DNA of 64,000 nucleotides from Crossaster papposus. Taxonomy: Eukaryota; Echinodermata; Asteroidea; Velatida; Solasteridae. Position numbers and translations under genes: made by a program. The stretch is from the NCBI GenBank assembly GCA_037893245.1, contig JBAIAA010000604.1, forward strand, positions 186,001 through 250,000. Reading direction: 5' to 3'. Each line of letters starts with the position of its first letter. Position 1 is the stretch's first letter. The notes beneath the pieces are model-generated. The model did not search any database. It was not told the DNA's origin and was given only the letters and a program-made list of their open reading frames with translations. Shown here in pieces: positions 21,626 through 33,056 of this stretch.

Positions 21626-24460
21626 ACAAAGAATAAACAATTAAATGATCTAATTATAAGTATAGTATTAAATACGTATTCATAAATACCTGGGACAGTT
21701 TAGGCATTCCTATTGGTCGAGAGCCCGTCACGTGGCCGGTATTAAACGGACGATAAAGACATGGCTGGAAGTGTTTAATACAAGTTGGCAGCAAAATACA
21801 TCACGCGATGTCGCATTATACCCGTCCCCAGGGCTCACTTTATTTCCAACCGTACATCTTCTCCAATAGTAGGGTGGTGTTGGGCGCGTACAGCTTGACA
21901 CGCTGAAAACGAGGTTGCCAATAGCAGTAATAGTCTGGTTCCTAGTAAATAAGCTTTATTGCATGTATTGTGTAGAGCGACAGAGGCGGAAACATGTCAT
22001 TTGACACGCACAGAATGGCGAAACACCGACATTTTCTTGCGACAATTTTCCGTGATTTTCGGGGCTTTTATGGCTGAATTTTACAAAAAAGGTATTTATA
22101 AATGGGAATAAATGTGTGTTCGGTCGGTATTAATCACTCTGTTTAATACCGCTTGGAGTCTGGGTGCTGATAATTACCCTCGCCTTCGGTAGCTTAAGAC
22201 CTTGCTTATCAAACTTTGTATGCATATTACAGGCTCCGTTTGTAGAGGAGGAGAATGGAAAGAGGGCGGGGCCTAAAATGTAGGATGGAGGAGGGTAGGG
22301 GAACGTAGTAGGTGTATATGGTTATTTTTAGAGTTTAAGATAGATTTGGGGCATGATCAAACATGTCATAAAAAACAGTACCCAACACTGTTTTAGAGGA
22401 ATGTTGACGCCGTGAGGGCGTTATGGGCCAGGTTGTAACCATGTTCTGCTTGCGCAATGAGTTGGGGTTGGTTGAGAATAACACTGTTAGGCCCAAAGAC
22501 GTGCGATAGGTTCCTTTTTTCACGTATTACAAACAGTGACAATGGGGAATATTCTTTACTTTTCACGATAATCGTTTCAACAAAAGGTGTTCACGTCTTC
22601 AGGCCTCACATTGTAACGTGTTGGGTTATTAAACATTGAATGATTAAATCTAAGTTTTAAAAGAGGTAAACAACCTTAACAAAATCAGTCAGGAGAGTTC
22701 ATAATATGTTCTTCAACTGGAACAACTCAATACTCATTATTTGTTATTTCAACCAAACAACTTGAACACTGTAAACAGTAGGCCTATATAATTGAACGAG
22801 GAAACGAATACAATGGCTACATTTTCATTTGCATAAACTGTTTGATGAAAAGTTTTTAAAATCTGTGAATGTAAAAGGCTCATTCAGATGCCGATTTGAA
22901 AGAGATAAAGTTCACACGGTATTTGAATACTAAGAGGTCGCTTCAACTGAACACTCACCTAACCAATACTACGGCAAAGCGCTTTGATCTCAGTTAAAAG
23001 CGCTACATGCAAATATGATGTTGTTTTTGTTGTTGTTGTTAATACAACACATCTAAATCCATCATTCATATTATACGAGGAATCAAATACACTGGGTAAA
23101 GTTGGGTAAATTTGATTCGATGAATTTAAAGGGGTATCATTAATATGAGATAAATTCACACAGTGTAGGATTTGAATACTAATTGTGGAGTTCACATAAA
23201 CTAAGCACCTCAATGTAACCCATCGTCACGCGGTTGTGTCATGATTTCGCCGACATAGGAATGATTTGGGCATCATTCCCCATGCTCGTTATCTTACAGT
23301 GTGAGCACACGCACGCGCGCAGGTGAAAACCAAGATGCGCGCAACGTCTGCCGACGACTCGACAGATTGATTTAAAACTTGTTCAATTATATAGAACCCC
23401 AGAAGACAAGTCCCACCTTGGTATCCCCAATGTAACGTATGAAATAACCGTAATAGATTTATGTAAGAGTGACTAACAGAGGTGAATATATATAAATTAT
23501 TTCTCCCAAAGACACTACTAGATTATTTTTGTGTATTACATTAGTCTTTCTGAAATTCTTTAATTTAACTCTTTAACTACTTGTTTACTTCCATGCCTTT
23601 ATTTACTTTTTCTTCGACATTTTCCGGAATATCTTGATGAGTATCATTCTCTTTCAAATGTAGGTAACCTAACAAACAGTCATTGTAGTTGTTGAAAAGG
23701 ATTTACCTAACTGTCTAGAGGGTCTTCCTGTTGGCTTTTGTCTTGCTTGATTTGTTCCCATACCCCGGTTGACGTACTTTTCATTCACTCCACATCTCCT
23801 CAGTGGCTTCGTATGCCTCTTCCAACTACTGTATTAGGCAGTATTGTCTTCCAAATCGGAACTAGACTCATTTTCATCAATTTCATCATATTCTGTACCT
23901 CTGTTTCGGATTTCGAATCATTTTCCCCGACATCTCCGTATATGCATCCTGTGCAGATTTAGTTTCACACAGTTTTTTATTTCCGAATCTTCGAATCTAT
24001 GCATTTTAAACATCATGTTAAGAATTATCCACGCCAGAATTGTCAAGATCATCATCAACTTTATTTATGTTAGATTCTTCTTCAGCATGTACATTATGTT
24101 ATATTGTACATTATGTACATTATGTTACTCATTTCGCCGCTCATTTACCAATTTCGTTGCTCATTTACTCATTTCGCTGCTCCTTTACTTGTTTCTGTTG
24201 CTCTTTTATTCAGTTCGCTTCTCTGCAGGCATCATGTAATCAACAAACGTGGCCCAAACTGAGTAAATGAGTAAACGAGTAACGAAATATACCCTGCAAA
24301 ACCCTGCATAATTATACAGCACACTTTAGTGTGCTGTATAATTATAATGAGATTTTAGATTTTATATAGACTGATAAAGCTTGGTTTATGTAAAGTGTCT
24401 GCTATTTACACTTGTAAATACACTTTCGACGGGAGGACAAAACAATGTGGATAAGCTTAT
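21626..24460. other. Intergenic; no gene supported
   Basis: AT-rich. 22975-23045 has GCGCTTTGAT...AAAAGCGCTACATGC followed by a TTG-rich tail, resembling the 3' end of L2/CR1 LINEs or their SINEs. 23700-24240 contains repeated CTCATTTACTC words and poor-quality frames. I see no convincing exons. Confidence 0.4.
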
Positions 24461-24882
24461 TAGGCTGTGTCTAAAACGAGTTTCTACAGCTACAGCTACG
24501 GCTATTTTCTGAGGCGGCCATTTTGTAGCGCTGTAATTTTGTAGCGCTGATGCCAAACAAAATGGTGGCAGCACTAATGGTAATCTATCGATTATTTTGT
24601 AATGATCGTGCATCGAGTTGCAACTAACAAACCGATAAAGACGTCCACAAATTGACTTATTTCGACCGGCTGTAAACAAACATTGCGTAACATTGAGTAG
24701 ACGATAATTGTTGTAATTCTTACATCGTAATTTTGCAAACACAAATTCAAGCATCGCTTGAGGGCGCAATTACTAGCCGTAGCCGCGTCTAAAATTCATT
24801 TCGCCTTATCGCCTACGTAGACGTAGTTGTAGCCGTAGACGTAAACCGTAGCTCTAGACACAAAATTGAAAACGGTCTAACT
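24461..24882. mobile_element. MITE family M2, copy A
   Basis: The left end TAGGCTGTGTCTAAAACGAG and the right end (CGTAGCTCTAGACACAAAAT... on plus) match the inverted ends of 32600-33056. The GCTACAGCTACGGC-type words recur near both ends. Relative to the second copy it is inverted. Confidence 0.75.
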
Positions 24883-25329
24883 GACCCAACCATTAGACAG
24901 AGGCGGATCTAGCTTTTTTTTAATTGTTTTTTATTAGTTTTTACTTCTTCTTTTTTTTTTTTTTTTGGGGGGGGGAAGGGGTTGAACCATTCACTGACCA
25001 AACTAGACTCCAGCGAGTGCGTAGCAATTTTTTTGTGTATTTGCAACCCTCGTAACCCCACCCCCCCCCCCCCTCTCTATTCACCAGTGTTAGCTTAATG
25101 TAAATTGTTTGTAATAATTCATTAATTTTAACCTTACTTCAAAATGGCATTTTGTAATAATCGGGGTATTTTTGGTAAGATTATTTTTAGGCTTGCTTTA
25201 AAATGACACTTTCGCCCATCACACGGCCAAAGGCCAACCGATGTGTGAGCTACAAACAAAAGTAGGAAAGAACCAGCCCCTCACATGATCTCTTCACAGT
25301 ATTAACATATGGTTGGGATGGGTAACTAG

Positions 25330-25588
25330 TCCACTGCAAGGCAGGGCATGTATTTATTTATGTATTTATTACCACAGCCAACAGCGCCAATTACAGGATG
25401 AATAAATAAGAGAAAATAATGTGAATAACTTTTTGGGGTGGGAGAAAAACCCCAGAAGAATATTCTGGGGAAAACCCACGGAATCAGACAAAGACTGAAA
25501 ACCCAATCCACATAGTGGTCCAGGCATGATTCGAACCCGGGTCATAGCCGTGAAAGGCAAGGAAAGACCGCTGCGCCAACCTGAATCA
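25330..25588 (-). mobile_element. tRNA-derived SINE
   Basis: The minus strand starts with a tRNA-like head with an A box (GGTTGGCGCAGCGG) and a B box (GGTTCGAATCA), followed by a body with CCGTGGGTTTTCCCC and GGGTTTTTCTCCCACC, typical of invertebrate SINEs. The downstream tail is AT-rich. Confidence 0.7.
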
Positions 25589-26119
25589 AATTGGTATTAA
25601 CTTGTCACTATTATATAATTTACCCCTACAGAACAACCTTTTTAAATGTATTTATTGTGGTGCCATTGCATTTACGTTGTTAGAAAGAAAATTTCACAGA
25701 ACCATTAAACACATTTTTGCTAACTATAATGCATAAATGATTTTTAATACTGATCTTATCCACACAAACAATTGTACATATAACTTGATCAGCTCATCGT
25801 TCATTTCAAAACATTTCGGCTGCGAAAGTTTTCCGACGTTTAAATGTGTTCAACTTTTGCGAATTTGCAGCGTAAGAAAATGTACCCTAAAGTTTGCGTT
25901 CACTTTTGCACCGATTATGAACCAGCTGTTTAAATGTTAATATTTCGCGTAGCCTTTTGTTGATTAAAATATTAATTTTCTAATCAAGTTGATTGAGTAT
26001 GAGAAGAATTGAAATATCCACTAATTCAGTTCGGAGATATGCCTACAACTTAATTAAAAAGGGATGTAATATTTAAACATGTATAGGTACAACGTCTCAG
26101 TTGATGTTCATAGGGAAGT
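25589..26119. other. Intergenic; no gene seen
   Basis: AT-rich sequence without recognisable features. Confidence 0.4.
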
Positions 26120-26352
26120 ATAAACGATGTGTCCTCTGACGTCACGTGTTTACATCTGTATTCAAATGTGCCCGGCAGTATGCGCACACATCGTGTTTTA
26201 CAAAAATGGCTTAAAGAGTGACGTCACAGGTCAGATCGCCTTTGAATTATGTGACCCCTGATATCTTTACCAAATTTATGTAAAACATGATGCGTGCGCA
26301 TACTGCCGGGCACATTAGAATACAGATGTAAACAGAGGGCACATCATCTATA
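26120..26352. mobile_element. Foldback MITE
   Basis: The arms are inverted: TATAAACGATGTGTCCTCTG at the left and TATAGATGATGTGCCCTCTG read on the other strand at the right, continuing through GTTTACATCTGTATTC and GTGCCCGGCAGTATGCGC. The loop is AT-rich. Confidence 0.8.
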
Positions 26353-26400
26353 TTGGATGTCTGATCGAATCTTCACCCACCCAGATATGCCGTGTCCAGG

Positions 26401-26553
26401 CTATCCCGTAAAACTCACTAGATATCCCCTATCTTCATATCTGACTACATTATGAGCAGCACACCATCTTTCTAACTCATCTATTGCCTGAACTCGACTT
26501 TCAGTAGAGAATTCTATTGCAATTTTGTCTTCAAGGTTTCCTAATCCTGTAAG
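26401..26553 (-). CDS. Possible terminal exon, unrecognised protein
   Basis: After a TGTTCAG acceptor-like site the minus strand reads 50 codons to TAG, including KIAIEFSTESRVQAIDELER and VVRYEDRGYLVSFTG. Composition looks protein-like but I recognise no family, and no partner exon was found. It is downstream of the carrier gene on the same strand and is not part of the expected carrier sequence. Confidence 0.3.
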   Translation of the reverse strand, partial: LTGLGNLEDKIAIEFSTESRVQAIDELERWCAAHNVVRYEDRGYLVSFTG

Positions 26554-26824
26554 CTGAACATTTCAGAATTCAATAATACCATGGAGGAATAAAAACATAC
26601 TGTGGAAGTTAGCTTAATTAAGCCTGTTTACTTATCAAGACTCCAAAGGTGGAGAAAAGAATAGACCCAACAAATAATTACATATTAAATGTATAATCTA
26701 TAACTTCATATTATATTCCATAAATGTAGCTTGGTTACAACAAAATACGCGTTGACGTTCGCGGAAAACGTGCTGCTAAACCTCCCTAATGACTGATCAA
26801 TCTACGCACAAGTAGTGAAATGAA

Positions 26825-26947
26825 TCAGTTTTCACGGCAGCGACCCAATATGCGTTCAACTGTTAGAGACGCGACGATTACAGCTGACAAACCTCCAAGA
26901 AACAAAAAAAGACAACTCGTAGCTACCGGTGGCATCATACAAGATAC
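26825..26947 (-). CDS. Carrier exon 4 (last helix), frameshifted in T7
   Basis: After acceptor CTTTTCCCCACTAG the exon gives GILYDATGSYELSFF, then shifts. The frame that continues the helix (FLGGLSAVIVASLTVERIL) is one base off and ends at TGA 26825-26827. Confidence 0.85.
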   Translation of the reverse strand, partial: VSCMMPPVATSCLFLFLGGLSAVIVASLTVERILGRCREN

Positions 26948-29900
26948 CTAGTGGGGAAAAGAAACGAAAAATAAAAACTTTCACACACAATAATTAAATA
27001 CACATAGGCATATGTACAATACATTTAGGTTGACCCAGCACATTATAATCAGGAATAAGTCGGAAAATGACTTTTTAAAATAATTATGTACATGGTAAAA
27101 AAGGACATTTCATAAGCTTGTTAATGGTACCCATCACAAGCCTTTAGTTCAAACGTTATTGGCTATGAGCTACAGGCTTGTCTTGGGAATCATTAGACAG
27201 CTTATGAAATGTCCAATTTGACCATGTACAGATCTCAAAAGGGAGATTTTGATGTGCTGGTCACATTTTGTTCAACGCAGATTCAACTATTTTAGAAAGA
27301 TAGTGTTTGCAATGCTAATACATGCTAATACAAGGTAGACTTTGTTAGACTTTAAATGTTTCGGGTACCTCAGTGGGTGTTTTTGTCATTTAAAATGGAA
27401 CAATATGATACATGTACAATGAACGGCACAGAAGTTTTGATCATGCCTCTCCAAACGATACAAATTCATTATCTTTTTAACTCCACCTTAAGCGTAAAGT
27501 CTCCATCTAAATCAAGAACAGATGGGCACAAATTCAAGTAAGACTTCATTAATTTACCTGCCAAAGCTCCTCCGGCCAATTCCCCCATCGCAAAGAAGAC
27601 ACACAATATACCCCACGCCCTGTCGCCTATTTCCCCCTCCAAGACTTGCTGAGACATTAGTATGAACAGACCGGCCATAACTCCGAGGCAAATGCCATTG
27701 ATGGAAGCTAACCCAACAAGTACTGGGTAGTTATCTAAAACGACTGGATCCAGCATAAATGCTGCAAGATTGCCACAAGCGAGAAGTATGAACAGTTGAA
27801 CCGGTTTGATGTATCCACGGTGCAGTACGGGTCCGTAGGCAATCCTGCCAACGAGAGTACCGATCCCACCTGCCGTAGATAGAAGAGTAGCTCGCTGGTT
27901 CCCAATACCCCTGACCACTGCATGAGGAACGAGGTAAATCATCCAGGCGCTGTACATGATACCAAATACAAAACACGCCAAAGCATATATTGTGAATACT
28001 GGTTCCAGTAACAGCACATCCAACGATACAATCTTACTGAAGCCCCGAGCAGCTTTCTTAAATATGTTGATAACATTGTTCAGTTTAGTGTCATATGATA
28101 GTGAACTCTCTGATATCGTCTCTTGAGCTGAAGTGGACTTAGTGGCAAGGGATTCATATATTGGTGGCGGCGGCTTGATCAAGGCTCCAAAAACACAAAT
28201 ATTTGCATTAAAAGCTGCAAATATGAGTATCGTTCCACGCCATCCATATATCTCGATCAAAATTTCTGTCAGGGGGGGATATATCATCATCCCAAATGCA
28301 CTTCCCGTCACGGTGACACTGATAGGTAGGGCCGCATTGGTTGGAAAATACTTGATCAATGCAGCTATTGGAGGAACGTAGGCAAGGCAAACACCAATTC
28401 CTGTGGAGGAAGAGTTTCACCCAAAACAATAATAATTACAAATTTGCACTCGATATATTTTGAAAGATTAATGCTGAATGACATGAGGCTTTATGTGAGT
28501 AAGGGCATAGGTAAATTAACAATGTGACTCAACCCAACCAACCCAATAAAATGAATCGCAAGTCACCAGCCCGATTTCACAAAACGCTGCTGCGCGTCGC
28601 AACGTTACGTTATGGCCCTGTCACACCAGAACATTTTAGGCCAACGCGTGAGTAGCGTGTTGTAATTTTGGCAACACGCTGGCAAACGCTGACCAACGCT
28701 AGGCCAGCGTTAGCAACACGCTGAGCGCGTTACTCACACGCTGAGCGCGTTACTCACACGCTGGGACACGCTGTCACACGCTGAGGGAAACAAATTGTTT
28801 TCAACATACCTACAATTTCCAGCGTGTGACTGCACACGCTGGCGGAGCGTTGGAGGTTCGTTACTCACGCGTCGAACACGCTAGACGATCGTTATCAACC
28901 CGCTACTCACACGCTGGCGTTTGCTGGCGTACGCTTGCGACACGCTGGTTATGGCCCTGCCACACCAGAACGTTTTAGGTCAATGCATGCGTAGCGCGTT
29001 AAAAATAGTTGATACGCTGGCAATTGCTGAACTTTCACAGAAAAAGTCAAGTGGAACCGTGATTTCAGCGTGTCCATACAGGTTGATAACGGGTTCATAG
29101 CGTATGCCAGCGCGTGAGTAGCGTGTGAGGAACGCGCTCAGCGTGTGAGGAACGCGCTCAGCGTGTAAGGAACGCATCACTGATTTATAGTAAAAATACG
29201 ACAGCGGCTCCCCAGCGTATGAGTAGTGGGTTGGTAACGATCGTCTAGCGCGTTCGACGCGTGAGTAACGGCCTTCCTGCGCGCCGCCAGCGTGTGCAGT
29301 CACACGCTGGCAAACGCTAAATTTTGTTAGGTATGTTGAAAAATGTATTTTTGCCTCAGCGTGTGACAGCGTGTTCCAGCGTGTGGGTAACGCGCTCAGC
29401 GCGTTGCGAACGCTGGCCTAGCGTTGGTCAACGTTTACCCGCGTGTTGCCGAAATTCTAACACGTTGGCCTAATACGTTCTGGTGTGACAGGGCCATTAC
29501 TGTAGTAGCGCGTCATCTTTTTGTACAACTAATTATATGGCCGTTGCCGTACGCTGGCGCGCGTTGGACCGCGCTACTTACGCGCTGGGCAGTCGTTCAT
29601 CAGTCGTCGAGCGCGTTACTAACGCGTTATTCACGCGCTGGCGAACGCTATGAACCCATTATCAACGCGTTATGGACACGCTGAAATCATGGTTCCACTT
29701 GACTTTTTCTGTGGAAGTTCAGCGTTTGCCAGCGTATCAACTATTTTTAACGCGCTACTCACGCGTTGGCCTAAAACGTTTTGGTGTGACAGGGCCATTA
29801 CGAAGAGTAACGCGTCCCATCTCGCGAAGCATCGTACGATCAATTTCACGAAACTTGCGATGCGTTGGACACATCGCAACTACCTTGACAACGGTTTGAA

Positions 29901-31572
29901 ACACGTCGTAAGTTACGACGAGTCTTTGGGTCGTCGTAAATAAGATGGGTATTTTAATAGCCAGTTTTACGCCATAAAAATAAAATAAACGAGACTAGAA
30001 TACTCTGTCAATATGTGGACAATTGTAAATGAAACATTCATCGTTCAACATTCATAATAACAGTCACTGTTTGTGCTTAAATACACCTACGATCCATTGA
30101 TCTATATATTTATCTACAACCCGATAATTTCAGGTATTCATTAACATTCACGGTGACGTTACAGTGCGTCTCACACACAACAGGCAAACAAAATATAATG
30201 GAATGCTACACATAGCATATGCAGCCAACATAGGTATGGTTTGAAATATCAACCATTCCACTTTAAAATGATATTTTTCTGACAGAGATATGAGGAATTT
30301 CCCAAGAGAGGTATAATTTACCATGGAACCAAGTTTGTTTTCATTCGATTTCAGGCATACGATATATTCCCTTTAACTGTATGTTTTGTATAAATTAAAA
30401 CAATGCTTCTGATAGGTCTCCACTTGAACATAGTTGCCGAGGGTTCACTTACCCCATATCATTGTGAAAAGTGAAAACACTGCAATATTGGTCGCCATTG
30501 ATATACCCAAGAACGAAAGAAGCATGATGATTCCTCCAGCAATGTAAAGACTACGTGAGCCATACGTCTCAGTCAAGATGTTCACTAGGGGAACTTATAA
30601 AAATAAACAAATTCGTGTGTACAATTTAGTTAAAAGAGGATTATTAGATTCGAGTTAAAAACAATTTTTTTCAAACCTATAGCATTTCGAATAAGTGTAT
30701 AATGTTTTTTCCTTGAAGCCTATACAATGTCAAACATTACAGGTTATTTTTTTTATTTCAAAATGAACAAAGAAATTGGCTAGGCAGGACTCGAACCTGC
30801 AAACCTCCGGATTACCGGACGGGCGGTCTACCAACTGAGCTATCTTGCCATGTGTTTGCGGTCTCCAAAATTGGGGGTTAGGGGGGGGGTGCTGGGGGGG
30901 GGGGGGGGGGCTGGGGGGGGGGGGGGGGGGCTGGGGGGGGGGGGGGGGGGGGGTGGGGGGGGGGGGGGGGGGGGCTGGGGGGGTGCGTTAGGTAACAATA
31001 ATATAGATATGTGGGACTAAGGGCGGAGTCCTTTGGTCTCATCGTGCTGGGTATGCACGATAAACTCGAGAATTTGGCAGGTGTCATATGGTTCTGCTGA
31101 TGGATTTAAGAATAGTTTACAGAGCAATGGAATTGTCGTCCCACTTGTTGAGATCTGGACATAATCTCAGGTTGAGGACATAATACAGGCAAGGTTGAAC
31201 ATTTCTTCTGATTAGTTTTTATCTATTAAAAAGCAAATTTGTATATTTGTATAAAACAATACTTGCATTATACTTACCTAGAATATAGCATGTCGTGTGC
31301 GATGCAGCAATGGCGGTTCCCAATGCAGAAATTGAGCAATCCAGCGATTCGCGAATGGGCAAAATAAAGACGCCAAAACTTTTGAAAGTTCCCAGCTCAA
31401 TAACGCCGATGAGGAAACCCAAGACAGTTACAACCCATCCGTAGCCACGACCTATTTTCTGAAGAGAGATACGGCGTTTATAATACATGTTCCTGTCAAT
31501 TACGGTGATTTTAATTCTAACCAAATTAAAAGGAATAGGCTGTACGGGGTACACATCCTGCTTCGACCCCAT
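26825..31572 (-). CDS. SLC16/monocarboxylate-transporter-like carrier (4 exons)
   Basis: Exons 31572-31278, 30593-30453, 28400-27558 and 26947-26825 have GT/AG borders and compatible phases (1, 1, 1). The protein is about 466 residues, normal for the 12-helix MFS family. Family marks are GRGYGWVVTVLGFL in the first helix, YIAGGIIMLLSF, and PPIAALIKYF then PPLTEILIEIYGWRG before the central loop; the last exon has GILYDATGSYELSF. The usual basic residues after the Tyr-Phe of helix 5 are absent (YFPTNAALP), so it is a divergent member and the substrate cannot be stated. The last exon needs one T fewer in a T7 run (26904-26910) to stay in frame; as written it stops at 26856. Intron 1 holds a tRNA-like copy and a G tract; intron 2 holds a MITE composite. 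Confidence 0.92.
27088..27230. mobile_element. Small foldback MITE in carrier intron 3
   Basis: TGTACATGGT, GGACATTTCATAAGCT and ACAAGCCT recur inverted at the right (AGCTTATGAAATGTCC, ACCATGTACA). About 143 bp, non-coding. Confidence 0.75.
27558..28400 (-). CDS. Carrier exon 3 (helices of both halves, central loop)
   Basis: 843-bp exon between acceptor CTTCCTCCACAG and donor GTAAAT. It encodes the end of the first helix bundle (GIGVCLAYVPPIAAL), a hydrophilic central loop (SLATKSTSAQETISES) and much of the second bundle (LVPHAVVRGIGNQRATLLST, VGRIAYGPVLHRGYIKP), ending ELAGGALAG. Confidence 0.93.
28613..29797. mobile_element. Nested PIF/Harbinger-like composite, copy 1
   Basis: Outer ends TGGCCCTGTCACACCAGAAC (inverted at the right) are flanked by TTA on both sides (28610-28612, 29798-29800). 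A second pair of the same ends lies inside (28952 and 29496), also flanked by TTA (28949-28951, 29497-29499). The TWA duplication is the PIF/Harbinger mark. The interior is packed with both orientations of ACACGCTG/CAGCGTGT words. No transposase. It sits in intron 2 of the carrier gene. Confidence 0.85.
29801..30452. other. Rest of carrier intron 2; no gene seen
   Basis: The first 160 bp contain inverted words (TTTCACGAAACTTGCGATG, GTCGTAAGTTACGACGAG) that may be the host MITE into which the composite landed. The rest is AT-rich intron. Confidence 0.4.
30453..30593 (-). CDS. Carrier exon 2
   Basis: 141-bp exon between acceptor TTTTTATAAG and donor GTAAGT. It encodes VPLVNILTETYGSRSLYIAG, GIIMLLSFLGISMATNIAVF and SLFTMIWG: helices 3-4 of an MFS carrier. 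Confidence 0.9.
30778..30849 (-). tRNA. tRNA-like sequence (Thr-GGT-like), probably degenerate
   Basis: The minus strand has a 72-nt cloverleaf-like sequence: A box TAGCTCAGTTGGTAGA, a putative GGT anticodon in CCGGTAA, T arm GCAGG/CCTGC with TTCGAGT. The acceptor stem has two mismatches and the anticodon stem is poor, so it is more likely a pseudogene or SINE head than a working tRNA. It lies in intron 1 of the carrier. Confidence 0.5.
30879..30987. repeat. Long interrupted poly-G tract
   Basis: About 100 bp of G runs of 7-22 bases separated by CT or T. Strong G-quadruplex potential on the plus strand. The proline-rich minus frame here is an artefact. Confidence 0.95.
31278..31572 (-). CDS. 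Carrier exon 1 with start codon
   Basis: ATG at 31572, then a hydrophilic N terminus (MGSKQDVYPVQPIPFNLVRI...) and helix 1 (RGYGWVVTVLGFLIGVIELG), ending SHTTCYIL at a GTAAGT donor. The start is the first ATG in frame; the protein then has normal family length. Confidence 0.88.
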
Positions 31573-32599
31573 GCATCTATAAGAACTCCCTTGGTTTGGT
31601 CACAGTTTTATCTGGAGATTATGATTTTAAAAAGTACTCTTTAAAAACACCAGTCAAATTTTAGTAATTATCGAATAAAATTAGCACTAATTCGCGTTAC
31701 AATTAGGTTGAAATGCCTGGGATCGGGAACCACGTGATCCGAATTATTCAATCACAACCCAGGGCATAGGTTGTGTCATTGTGAATCAAAACAACCAAGG
31801 CGAACAAGAAACCACCACAAAAATATACGGTAAAACCTTTTACTTTTGACTACACGCAGACACATAAATATGACCAACACAACAACATGCCAAAACAAAA
31901 GAATATTCGTTCCTACCTATTTTGAAATGTAGTCAGATTCATAACTTTTTGGGGTCCTTATCGATTCGGAGGGCCGCACATATTAATTACTGTATTTCTT
32001 GAGAATGAATCATACGGGTACATGATTAACACCCATCATTCGTGTTGACCTTTCAATCAAATACTTCAATGACGTTTCTTCAGTCAAAGAGGACGGTAAG
32101 CCAAGTGAAAACATCGATCTGCGCATGCGCGAAACCGAACATGTCTCCGTCCTGATGTATTTAGATGGACTTGGGTAAACATTATGTTTAGGTGTTTTAC
32201 GATGGTTTTACCAAGCCAACTGGTCACTGTCCAATGTACCCCTTATATTTTGTTGAACCTGTGTCTGCCCTATATATAGTTTCACTGGAAGTCAGGTATC
32301 CTGCATCTTGTTACAAGATCATCTAAAGTACTCGAGTTCTCACGAGGAAAAGAATTAAGCCGTCCTTATAGAGTGAGTTTCACCTTGAAGATGACACATG
32401 TACTTGATTTGCTTGAGGAATTTGTTTTATATCTGCTGTATATAATTATAATTAACATAACTCTCTAGTGTGTGTGCAGAATCTTTTTGATTTTGGAGAA
32501 TTTGGAAGGGTTGGGGTTAAACAAATTTCTACCACAGGAGTCTAGCAAATATACTTAGAGGGCGGTACATCTGACCATACGGCTCGTTCCTCACACTGT
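31573..32599. other. Upstream of the carrier gene; no coding signal
   Basis: Presumed promoter and 5' leader of the carrier. I cannot identify defined sites beyond a TATATATAG at 32270-32280 of unknown relevance. Confidence 0.35.
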
Positions 32600-33056
32600 T
32601 AGGCCGTGTCCGAAACGAGTGTCTAGAGCTACGGTCTACGTCCACAGCTACAGCTACGTCTACGTAGGCGCCAAGGCAAATTGAATTCGGAAGCGGCTAA
32701 GGTAGAGCCTAAAGCTAGTTATTGCGCCCCCAAGCGATCTTGAATTAGTGTTTGCAAAATTACGATGTAAGAATTTACAACAATTATCGTCTGCTGGATG
32801 TTACACAATGTTTGTTAACAGCCAGTCGAAATACCAGATGAAATTGACGTATTTGTCGATCTGTTAGTTTCAAATAAAAAATCATTAAAAAATAAATGAA
32901 AATTTGCTCCAAAATTAACGTTAGTACTGCCGCCATCTTGTTTTGCCTGAGCTAGTCAACTTTGTTTACGACTAGACTACAAAACAGCGCTACAAAATGG
33001 CCGACGCAGACAATAGCCGTAGCTGTAGCTCTAGACACCCGTTTCGCACACGGCGT
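32600..33056. mobile_element. MITE family M2, copy B
   Basis: Ends AGGCCGTGTCCGAAACGAGT and (other strand) CGCCGTGTGCGAAACGGGTG share GTGTCTAGAGCTAC. TTA occurs on each side, fitting a 3-bp duplication. Most of its length matches 24461-24882 inverted. Confidence 0.75.

Noticed and set aside
23700..24240. Acidic minus-strand frame (NESSSDLEDN) as a piggyBac N terminus
   Set aside because: Only a short acidic stretch with frame breaks; no adjacent transposase core.
29424..29943. Overlapping ORFs of 69-97 residues
   Set aside because: Open frames over the ACACGCTG word array, mirrored in the copy at 39.3 kb; repeat translation.
30878..31087. Proline-rich minus ORF
   Set aside because: Translation of the poly-G tract on the other strand, inside a carrier intron.
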